Origin: Betaproteobacteria bacterium
GTDB lineage: Bacteria; Pseudomonadota; Gammaproteobacteria; Burkholderiales; Burkholderiaceae_D
Reading direction: 5' to 3'
Assembly (NCBI GenBank): GCA_015655165.1
Contig: JAATFN010000361.1
Location: 1 to 9,369, forward strand
Length of the DNA: 9,369 nucleotides
This document shows positions 1 to 8,603 of this stretch, one piece after another (position 1 is the first letter of the stretch; the number at the start of each line of letters is the position of its first letter). The notes below the pieces were generated by a model. The model saw only the letters and a list, made by a program, of their open reading frames with translations. It was not told where the DNA came from and ran no database searches. The translations under genes and the position numbers were made by a program.

Positions 1-3000
1 CACATATCACGGGACGTACCTATCCCTGTCACCATATCGATGGTAATTTCCTGTTCGACCGCCAGTGTCATCCGGTAACGCATCGCAACAATCGGGTCCA
101 GTACAGAGCCATCACTATCCGATAAAGAACCCGCTTGCGACATCGCTTGCGGGCAAGCGACAGTGTTGCCGCGACCAATAAACTTCATTCGGTCTGTTTC
201 ATACGAAACCGATTCGATATTTACCCCATGTGCGGCCATCAGATGAAACATCCATGGCATGGTCTCGCCCTCAGACCGTGGACGACGTGTACAAAGTATT
301 GCCCGTCGTCCACGGTCGATTTCTGTTTGTACAAACAGATTACTAAACGCAGGATGTGCTGTATCAGCAGCGATAGGAGCTAATACAACTTCCGCATAAC
401 TGGTGATTTCTATCGTTTTTTTAACACGGGAGCGATTGGTAATGGTGATACGGCGCAATTCGATATCATCTTCTGGCGACACCACAATTTCGGTATGCAT
501 ATCGATGCTATTGTCGCTGCGATGGAATTCTGCACGTCCTTCAGAAAAAACAACTTCGTAAGTTTTTGGCTTGGCAAGCGTCGGTTGATATGCTGTGGAC
601 CAGTAATGTCCATCCCCATCATCCCGCACATAACAAAATGTTCCCCAGTGATCTCGTGTACTATCTTCACGCCAACGCGTAATGGCCAGATCATACCATC
701 GGCTATAACTGCCTCCCGCACTCGTGACCATCAAATGATACCGTCCATTGGACAACAACTGTACTTCCGGTGTACGCGAATCCGGACGTGTTAACACACG
801 CATCTGCATTTCCGTCGTATCGGATGCCACACGAATGTCAGCCAAATCGGTTGTATTGGAATAGACGGCTGTCGCTTTTGGTATTCGCTCATGCAACAGC
901 GACATCGCCGCTTGAAATAATGGATCCGATTCAAACCGTTTTTGCATCGGACGATCCAGAAGCAAATACGCCAGCGACAACAAACCCATTCCCTGATGAT
1001 GGACCATGAACGAACGCACAATACTATTCGTCTGGCCACGCACCAATCGCGATGGCGTGTAATCGATTGCCTCGTAAAACCCGAATTTTCCTTCAAATCC
1101 ATCCGCCGACATTTGCTGTAAATTCGCACACGCCTGCTGTGGCATCACCATTAATGCCAACATCGATGCATAGGGTGCAATAACCAGATCATCACCCAAC
1201 CCTCGCTTGAAACCTAGTCCTGGCACACCGAATGCACGATACTGATAATGTAATCCTGCATCAAAATTGTTATAGCCGGACTCAGAAATTCCCCAGCGCA
1301 CACCACGTTGCATACCATATGCAATTTGTCGTTCGACAACAGAATGATAGGTCTGGTCAAGCAGTGTATTATCAAATGTCGGCATCACCAGTAACGGCAT
1401 CAGATACTCGAACATGGAACCACTCCAGGACAACAGTATCGGATCTCCGCCAGCAATAGTCAGTTGTCGCCCCATTGCAAACCAGCTCGCCTGCGATAAT
1501 TGTCCTTGAGCTACCGCGATAAAAACAGCCAGTCTGGCTTCGGACGCCAACAAGTCATACGAACCGGCATCACGCCGCCTCTCGTCAACGTTGTAGCCGA
1601 TCGATAACAGATATGTCGCAGGATCATATAAAAACGCATATTCCATCTGCGCAAATTCTTCCGATTGCGTCATTAACTGTTCTATTAACAACATGCGGTC
1701 GGTAGCGTTACGGCTACCTGCTTGTACCTGCTGGCTTAACGTGTTGAGAAAATCCGTTTCCCGAGGATCACTCGCTTGTGCAATACGTCTGTCAAATACC
1801 GGTATCAACTCTGTATGCAGTCTTGCTAACTGACGTAGATTCAGTACCTTGCCTAGCATCGGAAAATCTTCTTCCCAAGCACCTGTCGTATAGATCTTGA
1901 CCCATGGTGCCAATGCATACACTTCATCAAGTGCCTCCCTGCACTGGCTCCTCAGTATACGGATCCAGTCATCTGGCTCGGAACCTGATCCGGCATCAAT
2001 ACCTTCTATACTGTCGTTTAATCTGACCAAGCAATCGTGTATCGCTGACAGTGTATGGGGTACAGACAAACAGACAGCCTCCAATATGCGCCCAAATTGT
2101 CGCAAACGTGCCGGTATCTCGCCTTCTGGTACATTGGACAACATCCCGTACGTATCCTGAATACCAGGAAACAGCCGCGTACCAAGTATTGCCGTATCAT
2201 GCAAAGCGTTGAGGCCAGATCGTAAAACGAGTAAATGCCCTGCAAGATTGCCGCTATCGACTGTCGATATATACATCGGCAATAATGGCTTGAGTGTTTG
2301 TGTATCGTACCAATTATAAAAGTGCCCCCGATATCGCGCCAGCAAAGCCATCGAACTGAAACTGTATCGGGTACGCTGGAGCAATTTCCCGACAGTGATA
2401 TAGCCGAAATCATATGCAGACAGATTCGCCAGCAATGACAAGCCGATATTCGTTGGCGACGTCCGGTGTGCAATTGCTTCGATAGGTTGATCTTGCACAT
2501 TGTCAGGCGGCAGCCAATGATCGTCGGGCCCGACATGGGTTTCGAAAAACAGCCAGATCTTACGAGACAGCATTGTTAAATACTGCGTCTGTTCTTGTGT
2601 CAATTGCGTACGCTGACGCAGGATCGGTCGACTGACCCAATACGCCACACCAGGTGCAATCAACCACAATACAAGTATAGGCATGGCAAACATCAGCGCC
2701 CAAGGTCGATACCAAAGCAGATAAGCGGTTGTTGCCAGTGACAAGACAGGCGATATCCACATCGACTTGCAATAAGCCAGCAAGCTATTGCCTGCACGTT
2801 TATTGGTTTGGTCCGATGCATGCCATTGTAGTAACTGTCGATGGGAAACAAGCACACGCCATTGCGTTCTGATAATCGCATCGCAACTGTAATAAGCTTC
2901 ATAGGGCAACAGCACGATGTCCAGAATTTTATGCAGGAGATGCAATCCGGCCGAATGCAATATCACAGCGACATGCTGGCGCAAAAGTGTATCTTCGGGT

Positions 3001-5657
3001 TTGCGCATTGCGCCCAATACCAAGGTGAACAATGTCGACAACAATAAAATAACAAGGATCGCACATGTCCAGAACCAGGCAGAATCCAATGTCATCCAGC
3101 CTGTCAACAACAGTGCTGTCAACGCGGCAGGTGTGACGCTACGTCGCAAATTATCCAGCAGCTTCCAGCGCGACAGAACCGATAACGGATTATGCCGACG
3201 CATCATTTTTCCGTTGGCGTCGCGCGTTGCCGGCACACTTGGCAAGAGCCATGAAGCAATTTGCCAGTCCCCACGTATCCATCGATGTCTACGGCTGACA
3301 TCAGCACTATAGCGTGAAGGATATTTTTCATACACCTGGGCATCACTTAATAAACCGGATCGCGCATAACAACCTTCGAGTAAATCATGACTCAGTATGC
3401 GGTTCTCCGGCATCCTGTCTTTTAATACATGTTCAAAAGCATCAACGTCATAAATCCCTTTACCGGTGAAAGAACCTTCTCCAAAGAGATCCTGATACAC
3501 ATCGGATACAGTACGCGTATAGGGATCGATCCCTGTTTCTCCACCACACAGCAGTGCATAGCGTGAAGCATCTGCATCTGGCAAACCAACTGCCACACGT
3601 GGCTGAAGTATGCCGTATCCATCTACGATACGATCGCGTTGTCCGTCGTACTGCGCCTGATTCAAAGGATGCGCCATTGTCGCGACAAACAGTCTTGCAG
3701 CGTCACGCGGCAAATCCGTATCTGTGTCCAATGTAATGACATATTTGACATTGGGTAAACGTGCCGTATTACCTACAATGCAAGAAAATGCATCTGCAGC
3801 ACCACCACGTAAAAAGGCATTCAGATCTCCCAGCTTCCCACGCTTTCTTTCGTATCCCATCCAAATTTCTTCTTGCGGATTCCATCGTCGTGGACGATGC
3901 AACAATAAAAAATTATCCCCGCCAATACGGGGGTATTTCTTATTTAACTGCATGATATTATTTTGTACACAGGACAGTAAGGCAGCATCTTCCGGCAACG
4001 TTTCAATTGCCGCATCACTCAAATCGGTGAGCAAACAGAAAGAAAGACTCTCATCACGGTTAGCTAAAAATCGTACCTCCAGTGCTTCTACCAGATCATC
4101 AATGCCCTGTGTTGTAAACAACATTGTTGGCACAACAACCAGCGCACTGAATTCGTCGGGAATGCCACGCGAAAAATCCATACGCGGTAATGGTTTAGGT
4201 TGGACAGCCAACGTCGCGGCCCAGTTAACAATTGACACCGCAAGTTGACTGGTTGATATCACTGCCAATACGGCGAACAAAGCCAGTAACCAATTTTCCG
4301 CACCATCATCATAAGCTTTGGCAACAAGCACTGCCGCACCAGTTATGCAGATCAAAAAGATGCTGCCCAGGTACACAGATAAAGGAAACCGCCGCCCTGT
4401 TCGCTGCAATACCTGCAATACCGATGTCGTGCATCCAGCCACATCTTTTAAAGCTGGTAATCCTTTGCCAATCAGGTAATAACCGACATGCGAACGATGC
4501 TGTTCTTTATCTGTCGGTGCATCATGGATAGAGGCAGCCTTTGCAAGTTCGATCGCCTTGTTGGCAACGTCTGTTTCTGATAAATGACAACCTCTGGCAA
4601 GACGTTCGACAACATGGCGGTATTGGTCACGTGTTGCAAAATCCATATTGCTATAGGCCTGTGCCGGATCTTGCGACAATACATACTCGACGGCACTCGT
4701 ACTTTCCACGAAATCACGCCAGTCCATCGTACTCAAGCAACGCAGACTACCAATACTGTTACTGATCGACACCTGGTCAGCAGCTTGCCTTTGTGTATCG
4801 ATCTGTACCAGATGCTCGATCGTCTGGCCAGCTTCTGCCAAATGTTGTACCAACCAGGTTAACGGCAATGCAAGAGAGGGACTTTGTGCCTGTAGACGCC
4901 GTACCATTTCGGCTACGAATGCACTTTCCATAGGCGGATTCGAGCGCGCCATGTCGGCAACCAGCAAGATCAGATTCGCCGGATCTTTTTCATTGACCTC
5001 CATCATTGCATCAGCCCATGTATGGGCAAGATTACGATGTAAACGGGTCATGGCAAGCCTGCTTGCGACGCGCCTGAGGTTTTCAATCAATGCCAGACGC
5101 AACATAATGGGAATAGCCCATAGTTCGCCCAGTTTTAATGTTGTTACCTGCTGATAGGCAACAACAAAATGACGTAGACTTTCAGGATCAACCCGACCAT
5201 CTCCATGTGCAATCGTCTCCAACGCAATATCATAGACACGTGGTCTTCCTGCAAATTGCCCGAGTAACAACCGTGGTAATTCTTTGCTGTAGTTTTTTGG
5301 AAGATGGCGTTTTGCTGTACGGATCTGTTCTTCAATCAGATAGAAATTATCCAGCAACCATTCTGCCGCAGGTGTAATTTGCCGGCCGGCCTTAATCGCT
5401 GCAGTTAGCTGGCTACACGCTGTGATAATCACATGTTCGTTATCAGCAAGCCTGCTTAATAACTGATCGTCTTCGCGCTGGGTACCGAGTTGATGCTGCC
5501 CTGCCAGAATACGCCCGTACTGCTCCATTTGTAACGCACTAAATAACTCTGCACGCAACGGTAGCTCAACCTCGGTTGGCTGCCCACCGATATCTGGATG
5601 CCATATTTTTTTAAAAGTATGCCAGTAATGCCATAAAAATTGACTGCCTGTTTTCAT
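1..5657 (-). CDS. ndvB: Cyclic beta-1,2-glucan synthase, NdvB/ChvB family (3' end beyond window)
   Basis: The frame is open without a stop from the ATG at 5657 to base 1, giving 1885 residues; family members reach about 2800, so roughly the last third is missing. A TAG lies in frame six codons upstream, which fixes this ATG as the first possible start; GAAG about 8 bases before it is a modest ribosome site. The N-terminal 400 residues carry family motifs (TPAAEWLLDNFYLIEE near 96, MDWRDFVES at 311). Two membrane segments (about 424-446 and 453-480) precede a GT84 glycosyltransferase domain with LDTDTDLPRD (D644, D646), SHDLLEG (D758) and RRHRW (R789-W793), the D,D,D,RxxRW signature of processive inner-membrane UDP-glucose transferases. 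Four more membrane segments follow (about 842-884 and 965-1004), then the middle domain (about 1065-1570; E1417 in SMFEY, E1459 in GISESGYNNFD), known in the family for cyclisation (GH189-like). The N-terminal part of the GH94 phosphorylase-like chain-length domain begins near 1614. The enzyme should initiate, elongate and cyclise beta-1,2-glucan from UDP-glucose. The exact product linkage cannot be read from the sequence. Confidence 0.93.
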   Translation of the reverse strand, partial: MKTGSQFLWHYWHTFKKIWHPDIGGQPTEVELPLRAELFSALQMEQYGRILAGQHQLGTQREDDQLLSRLADNEHVIITACSQLTAAIKAGRQITPAAEWLLDNFYLIEEQIRTAKRHLPKNYSKELPRLLLGQFAGRPRVYDIALETIAHGDGRVDPESLRHFVVAYQQVTTLKLGELWAIPIMLRLALIENLRRVASRLAMTRLHRNLAHTWADAMMEVNEKDPANLILLVADMARSNPPMESAFVAEMVRRLQAQSPSLALPLTWLVQHLAEAGQTIEHLVQIDTQRQAADQVSISNSIGSLRCLSTMDWRDFVESTSAVEYVLSQDPAQAYSNMDFATRDQYRHVVERLARGCHLSETDVANKAIELAKAASIHDAPTDKEQHRSHVGYYLIGKGLPALKDVAGCTTSVLQVLQRTGRRFPLSVYLGSIFLICITGAAVLVAKAYDDGAENWLLALFAVLAVISTSQLAVSIVNWAATLAVQPKPLPRMDFSRGIPDEFSALVVVPTMLFTTQGIDDLVEALEVRFLANRDESLSFCLLTDLSDAAIETLPEDAALLSCVQNNIMQLNKKYPRIGGDNFLLLHRPRRWNPQEEIWMGYERKRGKLGDLNAFLRGGAADAFSCIVGNTARLPNVKYVITLDTDTDLPRDAARLFVATMAHPLNQAQYDGQRDRIVDGYGILQPRVAVGLPDADASRYALLCGGETGIDPYTRTVSDVYQDLFGEGSFTGKGIYDVDAFEHVLKDRMPENRILSHDLLEGCYARSGLLSDAQVYEKYPSRYSADVSRRHRWIRGDWQIASWLLPSVPATRDANGKMMRRHNPLSVLSRWKLLDNLRRSVTPAALTALLLTGWMTLDSAWFWTCAILVILLLSTLFTLVLGAMRKPEDTLLRQHVAVILHSAGLHLLHKILDIVLLPYEAYYSCDAIIRTQWRVLVSHRQLLQWHASDQTNKRAGNSLLAYCKSMWISPVLSLATTAYLLWYRPWALMFAMPILVLWLIAPGVAYWVSRPILRQRTQLTQEQTQYLTMLSRKIWLFFETHVGPDDHWLPPDNVQDQPIEAIAHRTSPTNIGLSLLANLSAYDFGYITVGKLLQRTRYSFSSMALLARYRGHFYNWYDTQTLKPLLPMYISTVDSGNLAGHLLVLRSGLNALHDTAILGTRLFPGIQDTYGMLSNVPEGEIPARLRQFGRILEAVCLSVPHTLSAIHDCLVRLNDSIEGIDAGSGSEPDDWIRILRSQCREALDEVYALAPWVKIYTTGAWEEDFPMLGKVLNLRQLARLHTELIPVFDRRIAQASDPRETDFLNTLSQQVQAGSRNATDRMLLIEQLMTQSEEFAQMEYAFLYDPATYLLSIGYNVDERRRDAGSYDLLASEARLAVFIAVAQGQLSQASWFAMGRQLTIAGGDPILLSWSGSMFEYLMPLLVMPTFDNTLLDQTYHSVVERQIAYGMQRGVRWGISESGYNNFDAGLHYQYRAFGVPGLGFKRGLGDDLVIAPYASMLALMVMPQQACANLQQMSADGFEGKFGFYEAIDYTPSRLVRGQTNSIVRSFMVHHQGMGLLSLAYLLLDRPMQKRFESDPLFQAAMSLLHERIPKATAVYSNTTDLADIRVASDTTEMQMRVLTRPDSRTPEVQLLSNGRYHLMVTSAGGSYSRWYDLAITRWREDSTRDHWGTFCYVRDDGDGHYWSTAYQPTLAKPKTYEVVFSEGRAEFHRSDNSIDMHTEIVVSPEDDIELRRITITNRSRVKKTIEITSYAEVVLAPIAADTAHPAFSNLFVQTEIDRGRRAILCTRRPRSEGETMPWMFHLMAAHGVNIESVSYETDRMKFIGRGNTVACPQAMSQAGSLSDSDGSVLDPIVAMRYRMTLAVEQEITIDMVTGIGTSRDM
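274..317. repeat. Perfect 14-bp inverted repeat inside ndvB
   Basis: GACCGTGGACGACG (274-287) and its exact reverse complement (304-317) flank a 16-base spacer. In the ndvB transcript this would form a strong GC-rich hairpin within the part encoding the N-terminal GH94 region. No T-run follows on either strand, so it does not look like an intrinsic terminator. It may be a chance product of coding sequence, or an mRNA structure; function unknown. Confidence 0.8.
322..339. repeat. Perfect 18-bp palindrome inside ndvB
   Basis: TCTGTTTGTACAAACAGA is fully self-complementary with no spacer. It sits only 4 bases from the 14-bp inverted repeat at 274-317. Its core TGTACAAA (328-335) recurs in the loop of that repeat (288-295), exactly 40 bases away. 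It resembles a dimeric regulator site in form, but it lies deep inside a coding region, so a regulatory role is only a possibility. Confidence 0.75.
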
Positions 5658-5885
5658 TGCCGATACTTCTTTCTATGCTGCAAATCTCAAACAACAGATT
5701 ACAGATAATGCTTAGATGAATATCAGGAGCTAAGAGCTGCTCTGTTGGAAACAACTTGTTGATGCACCGCAGGAAATGCGGATAACATGTGCGTGATCGC
5801 ACCTTAAGAGAATAGGCCGGATACCGTATGGACAAAACAACGTTATCCAGCTTACGATGAGTAATAGGCGAGAAATTAAAACGGC

Positions 5886-5906
5886 AGGCAGCTTGATTCG
5901 CTGCTT
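5886..5906. other. Small stem-loop in the ndvB leader region
   Basis: AGGCAGC (5886-5892) pairs with GCTGCTT (5900-5906) around a 7-base loop, with one G-T wobble. On the plus strand a T-rich run (5905-5918) follows, as in an intrinsic terminator, but no plus-strand gene ends here. On the minus strand it would fall about 35-55 bases into the predicted ndvB leader, followed after a few bases by four T's. It could be a weak attenuator, or simply a stop for antisense transcription. Confidence 0.3.
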
Positions 5907-5946
5907 TTAAATCTTTTTATAAAAAAATATATATCTTACGGCCCAG

Positions 5947-5955
5947 TGTATACCA
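5947..5955 (-). promoter_or_regulatory. Candidate extended -10 promoter for ndvB
   Basis: Read on the minus strand, TGGTATACA gives a TGn extension joined to a -10-like TATACA. No good -35 lies 16-18 bases upstream, which is tolerable for extended -10 promoters. It lies just past the tex terminator and points at ndvB. Transcription would begin near 5940, leaving a leader of about 280 bases. Weak prediction. Confidence 0.3.
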
Positions 5956-5996
5956 TTTAGCCGGGTAAATGTGTTACTTGAGGTTGTAACACGCGC

Positions 5997-6026
5997 AAAA
6001 CCGATTGCCCTATTGCAGGGCAATCG
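5997..6026 (-). terminator. Intrinsic terminator of tex
   Basis: A perfect 10-bp stem (CGATTGCCCT at 6002-6011 with AGGGCAATCG at 6017-6026) and a 5-base loop are followed on the minus strand by G then TTTT (6000-5997). It starts 40 bases after the tex stop codon. It should limit read-through from tex into ndvB. Confidence 0.75.
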
Positions 6027-6065
6027 AACAAACACGACGACAAAGTCGCATCAATAAACGGTTAC

Positions 6066-8417
6066 TTAAGATTTCAATTTTGCAAAGGCGGCTGCCATTG
6101 CATTATTGATTGATGGCGCCTGACGTTGTGTCTGATTCTGATGTTGCGACAAGCGACGTGCATCATTTCGGTCTCCACGTTGTTCAGGTTTTGCACCGGC
6201 TACAGGTGCTGCATCGGTCAACCGCATTGTCAATGCAATCCGTTTACGTTTCTCGTCGACTTCCAGTACTTTGACTTTAACTATCTGTCCGGCTTTGACG
6301 ACAGTATGCGGGTCTTTGACAAACGTATTAGACAGTGCGGAAATGTGAACCAGACCATCCTGATGTACACCAATATCCACAAATGCTCCAAATGCTGCAA
6401 CGTTGGTAACCACACCTTCTAAAATCATATCCGGACGTAAATCCTTGATTTCTTCGACACCGTCTTTAAATGTGGCAGTCGTAAATTCCGGACGTGGATC
6501 ACGACCTGGTTTATCCAGTTCTTTTAGAATATCGGTGATAGTCGGCACACCGAATTTCTCGTCGGCATATTTGGCAGGACTCAACGATTTTAACAATGTG
6601 GTGTCTCCCAATACACCTTTCACATCTTTTTTGATATCGGCCAATATTTTCTCAACCAGCGGATATGACTCGGGGTGAACACCTGAAGCATCCAACGGAT
6701 TATCGCCATTCATCACGCGTAAGAAACCTGCCGCCTGCTCGAATGTTTTAGCACCAAGACGCGGCACTTCTTGCAAACTTGCACGCGATGTAAACATGCC
6801 TTTGGCATCCCTGTAGGTTACAATACTTTGTGCCACGCTTGCATTCAATCCGGATACGCGCGCGAGCAAAGGTGCTGAAGCCGTATTGACATCGACCCCA
6901 ACCGCGTTCACACAATCTTCAACTACCGCATCCAATGAGCGCGCCAGTTGTGTCTGACCGACATCATGCTGGTATTGCCCCACACCAATCGATTTCGGAT
7001 CGATTTTAACCAATTCGGCCAACGGGTCTTGCAAACGGCGCGCAATCGAGACCGCACCACGAATAGATACATCCAGATCCGGTAATTCGCGTGATGCGAA
7101 TTCAGACGCGGAATAGACCGATGCACCAGCTTCGGACACCACAATCTTGGTCAGTTTTAATTCCGGACGCAGTTTGATCAGGTCTTGTGCCAGCTTGTCT
7201 GTTTCACGCGATGCAGTTCCGTTACCAATCGAAATTAACGACACGTGATGTTTTTCGGCTAACTGGGCCAATGTATGCAAGGAACCATCCCAGTCGTTAC
7301 GCGGCTGATGTGGATAAATCGTGGCGATATCAACTACTTTACCGGTAGCATCGACAATCGCGACTTTCACACCAGTGCGTAAACCAGGATCTAGTCCCAT
7401 TGTCGCACGCGGACCTGCGGGCGCTGCCAACAACAAATCTTTCAGATTACGTGCAAATACATTAATCGCTTCGGCTTCAGCTGTCTCACGTAAGGTCGTC
7501 ATCAACTCTGTTTCCAGATGCATGAAGACTTTGACACGCCATGCCCAACGCACTGTATCGGCTAACCATTTATCAGCAGCACGCCCTTGGTTCGATACAC
7601 CAAAACGCGCGGCAATACGTCCTTCACAAGGATTGTGTGGTGCATCCCATTTCGGTTTTTCTTCTTCCGTATCCAAACGTAGTATGACATTCAATATCTC
7701 TTCACGACGACCACGGAACAATGCCAATGCACGGTGGGACGGAATGCTGCCAATGGTTTCCGAATAATCAAAATAATCGGCAAACTTTTCTCCGGCGTCT
7801 TGCTTGCCCTCGATCACTTTGGATTCGACAATCCCGTGTTCGGTTAAATATTCACGCAAACTTTGCAACAAGGCTGCATCTTCTGCAAAACGTTCCATCA
7901 GAATCTGACGTGCACCATCCAGTGCAGCTTTGGTATCTGCCACACCGGGATTATCGCCATTGTCTGTTGTAAATGCCGGTTTCAAGTACTTGGCAGCTTC
8001 TTCTTCCGGATTGATCGTCGGGTCTGCCATCAATGTATCAGCCAATTCGGTCAAACCGGCTTCAGCTGCAATTTGTGCTTTGGTCCGGCGTTTAGGTTTG
8101 TACGGTAAGTATAAATCTTCAAGATGCGTTTTATCTTCAGCATGGGTGATGGCATCGAGTAACACAGGCGTCATCTTGCCTTGTTCTTCAATAGAAGTAA
8201 TGATGGCAGAACGGCGGGATTCCAGTTCGCGTAAATAACGCAGACGTTCTTCCAGCAAGCGCAATTGGATATCATCCAGACCACCTGTTGCTTCCTTACG
8301 GTAACGGGCAATAAAAGGAACAGTCGATCCCTCATCCAATAAAGTAATTGCCGCTGCAACCTGTACAGGTTTGGCAGACAGCTCAAGCGCAAGACGTTGT
8401 TCTATAGAAGGCAGCAT
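6066..8417 (-). CDS. tex: Tex/YhgF-type S1 RNA-binding transcription accessory protein
   Basis: The protein has 783 residues, matching the family's usual 770-785, so it is complete. The order of domains is classic Tex: a helical, HTH-containing N-terminal part (about 1-320); a RuvC/YqgF-like fold with GLDPGLRTG (D343), GNGTASRE (E405) and [12 protein letters not shown] (E429); the conserved GVGQYQHD (478-485); tandem helix-hairpin-helix motifs (about 509-566); and an S1 RNA-binding domain (about 659-728) with [17 protein letters not shown]. The tail after 729 is rich in Gln, Arg and Asn, as is common for the end of this protein. Tex is a cytoplasmic nucleic-acid-binding protein, related to eukaryotic Spt6, that affects transcription and toxin or virulence gene expression in the species studied; its precise activity is not settled. 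No clear Shine-Dalgarno sequence precedes the ATG, but [13 protein letters not shown] is a usual Tex start. It has its own promoter and terminator and is divergent from pth. Confidence 0.97.
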   Translation of the reverse strand: MLPSIEQRLALELSAKPVQVAAAITLLDEGSTVPFIARYRKEATGGLDDIQLRLLEERLRYLRELESRRSAIITSIEEQGKMTPVLLDAITHAEDKTHLEDLYLPYKPKRRTKAQIAAEAGLTELADTLMADPTINPEEEAAKYLKPAFTTDNGDNPGVADTKAALDGARQILMERFAEDAALLQSLREYLTEHGIVESKVIEGKQDAGEKFADYFDYSETIGSIPSHRALALFRGRREEILNVILRLDTEEEKPKWDAPHNPCEGRIAARFGVSNQGRAADKWLADTVRWAWRVKVFMHLETELMTTLRETAEAEAINVFARNLKDLLLAAPAGPRATMGLDPGLRTGVKVAIVDATGKVVDIATIYPHQPRNDWDGSLHTLAQLAEKHHVSLISIGNGTASRETDKLAQDLIKLRPELKLTKIVVSEAGASVYSASEFASRELPDLDVSIRGAVSIARRLQDPLAELVKIDPKSIGVGQYQHDVGQTQLARSLDAVVEDCVNAVGVDVNTASAPLLARVSGLNASVAQSIVTYRDAKGMFTSRASLQEVPRLGAKTFEQAAGFLRVMNGDNPLDASGVHPESYPLVEKILADIKKDVKGVLGDTTLLKSLSPAKYADEKFGVPTITDILKELDKPGRDPRPEFTTATFKDGVEEIKDLRPDMILEGVVTNVAAFGAFVDIGVHQDGLVHISALSNTFVKDPHTVVKAGQIVKVKVLEVDEKRKRIALTMRLTDAAPVAGAKPEQRGDRNDARRLSQHQNQTQRQAPSINNAMAAAFAKLKS

Positions 8418-8449
8418 TGTATTGTCAAAAAGTGAAAAACAAGCAAAGC

Positions 8450-8478
8450 ATCATACGCAATTGTTGGGGATGCGCCAA
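8450..8478 (-). promoter_or_regulatory. Sigma70-like promoter of tex
   Basis: On the minus strand, TTGGCG (8478-8473) and TATGAT (8455-8450) are separated by exactly 17 bases, matching the -35 at 4 of 6 and the -10 at 5 of 6 consensus positions. Transcription would begin near 8443, giving a short leader of about 26 bases before the tex ATG. Confidence 0.6.
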
Positions 8479-8524
8479 TATTGATAAAACAAATTTACCA
8501 AAAACCATGCCCAGAACAACACAA

Positions 8525-8573
8525 AAGCGTCATAAATTAGACGTTTCATGCCTTTATCCGTGATAATAACGGA
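8525..8573. promoter_or_regulatory. Two inverted repeats upstream of pth
   Basis: AAGCGTC (8525-8531) pairs with GACGTTT (8540-8546) with one G-T wobble and an 8-base loop. TCCGT (8557-8561) pairs perfectly with ACGGA (8569-8573) around GATAATA. The second loop contains GATAAT (8562-8567), a possible pth -10, with a poor TTAGAC (8537-8542) 19 bases upstream. These could be operators or leader hairpins for pth; the promoter assignment is weak. Confidence 0.3.
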
Positions 8574-8603
8574 CTTGTTATCGACTCTTTTTATGTGTAG
8601 CCA

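Larger units (their letters stand above)
5658..6065. other. Intergenic region between tex and ndvB
   Basis: These 408 bases hold no convincing gene. From the tex side they contain the tex terminator (5997-6026), a candidate extended -10 for ndvB (5947-5955), a very AT-rich stretch (about 5905-5937) and a small hairpin (5886-5906). Bases 5658-5880 would be the untranslated ndvB leader if the promoter guess is right; apart from weak inverted repeats I see nothing recognisable there. The AT-rich tract could be a bent or UP-like element or a silencer binding site, which is an inference from composition alone. Confidence 0.6.

Noticed and set aside
2018..2536. A 172-codon minus-strand reading frame inside ndvB
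   Set aside because: It is in a different frame from the well-conserved glucan synthase sequence on the same strand and has a Cys/Arg-rich, shadow-like composition.
3724..4248. A 174-codon plus-strand reading frame antisense to the GT84 region
   Set aside because: It lies opposite the conserved catalytic motifs of ndvB, and its protein resembles no family I recognise.
1..5657. Possible fragmentation of the large gene into several broken pieces
   Set aside because: Translating from 5657 to base 1 in one frame gave no stop and kept family motifs in order throughout, so the gene is intact as far as the window shows.
5611..5835. A 74-codon minus-strand reading frame overlapping the ndvB start
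   Set aside because: It has no recognisable domain, odd composition and no clear ribosome site, and it runs into ndvB in another frame. A leader peptide is possible but unsupported.
7321..7767. A 148-codon plus-strand reading frame antisense to tex
   Set aside because: It is a shadow of the RuvC/YqgF-like part of tex, where the coding evidence is clear.
8461..8488. Possible pth promoter TTGTTG...GATAAA
   Set aside because: It matches the consensus at only 3 of 6 and 4 of 6 positions and overlaps the much better tex promoter on the other strand.
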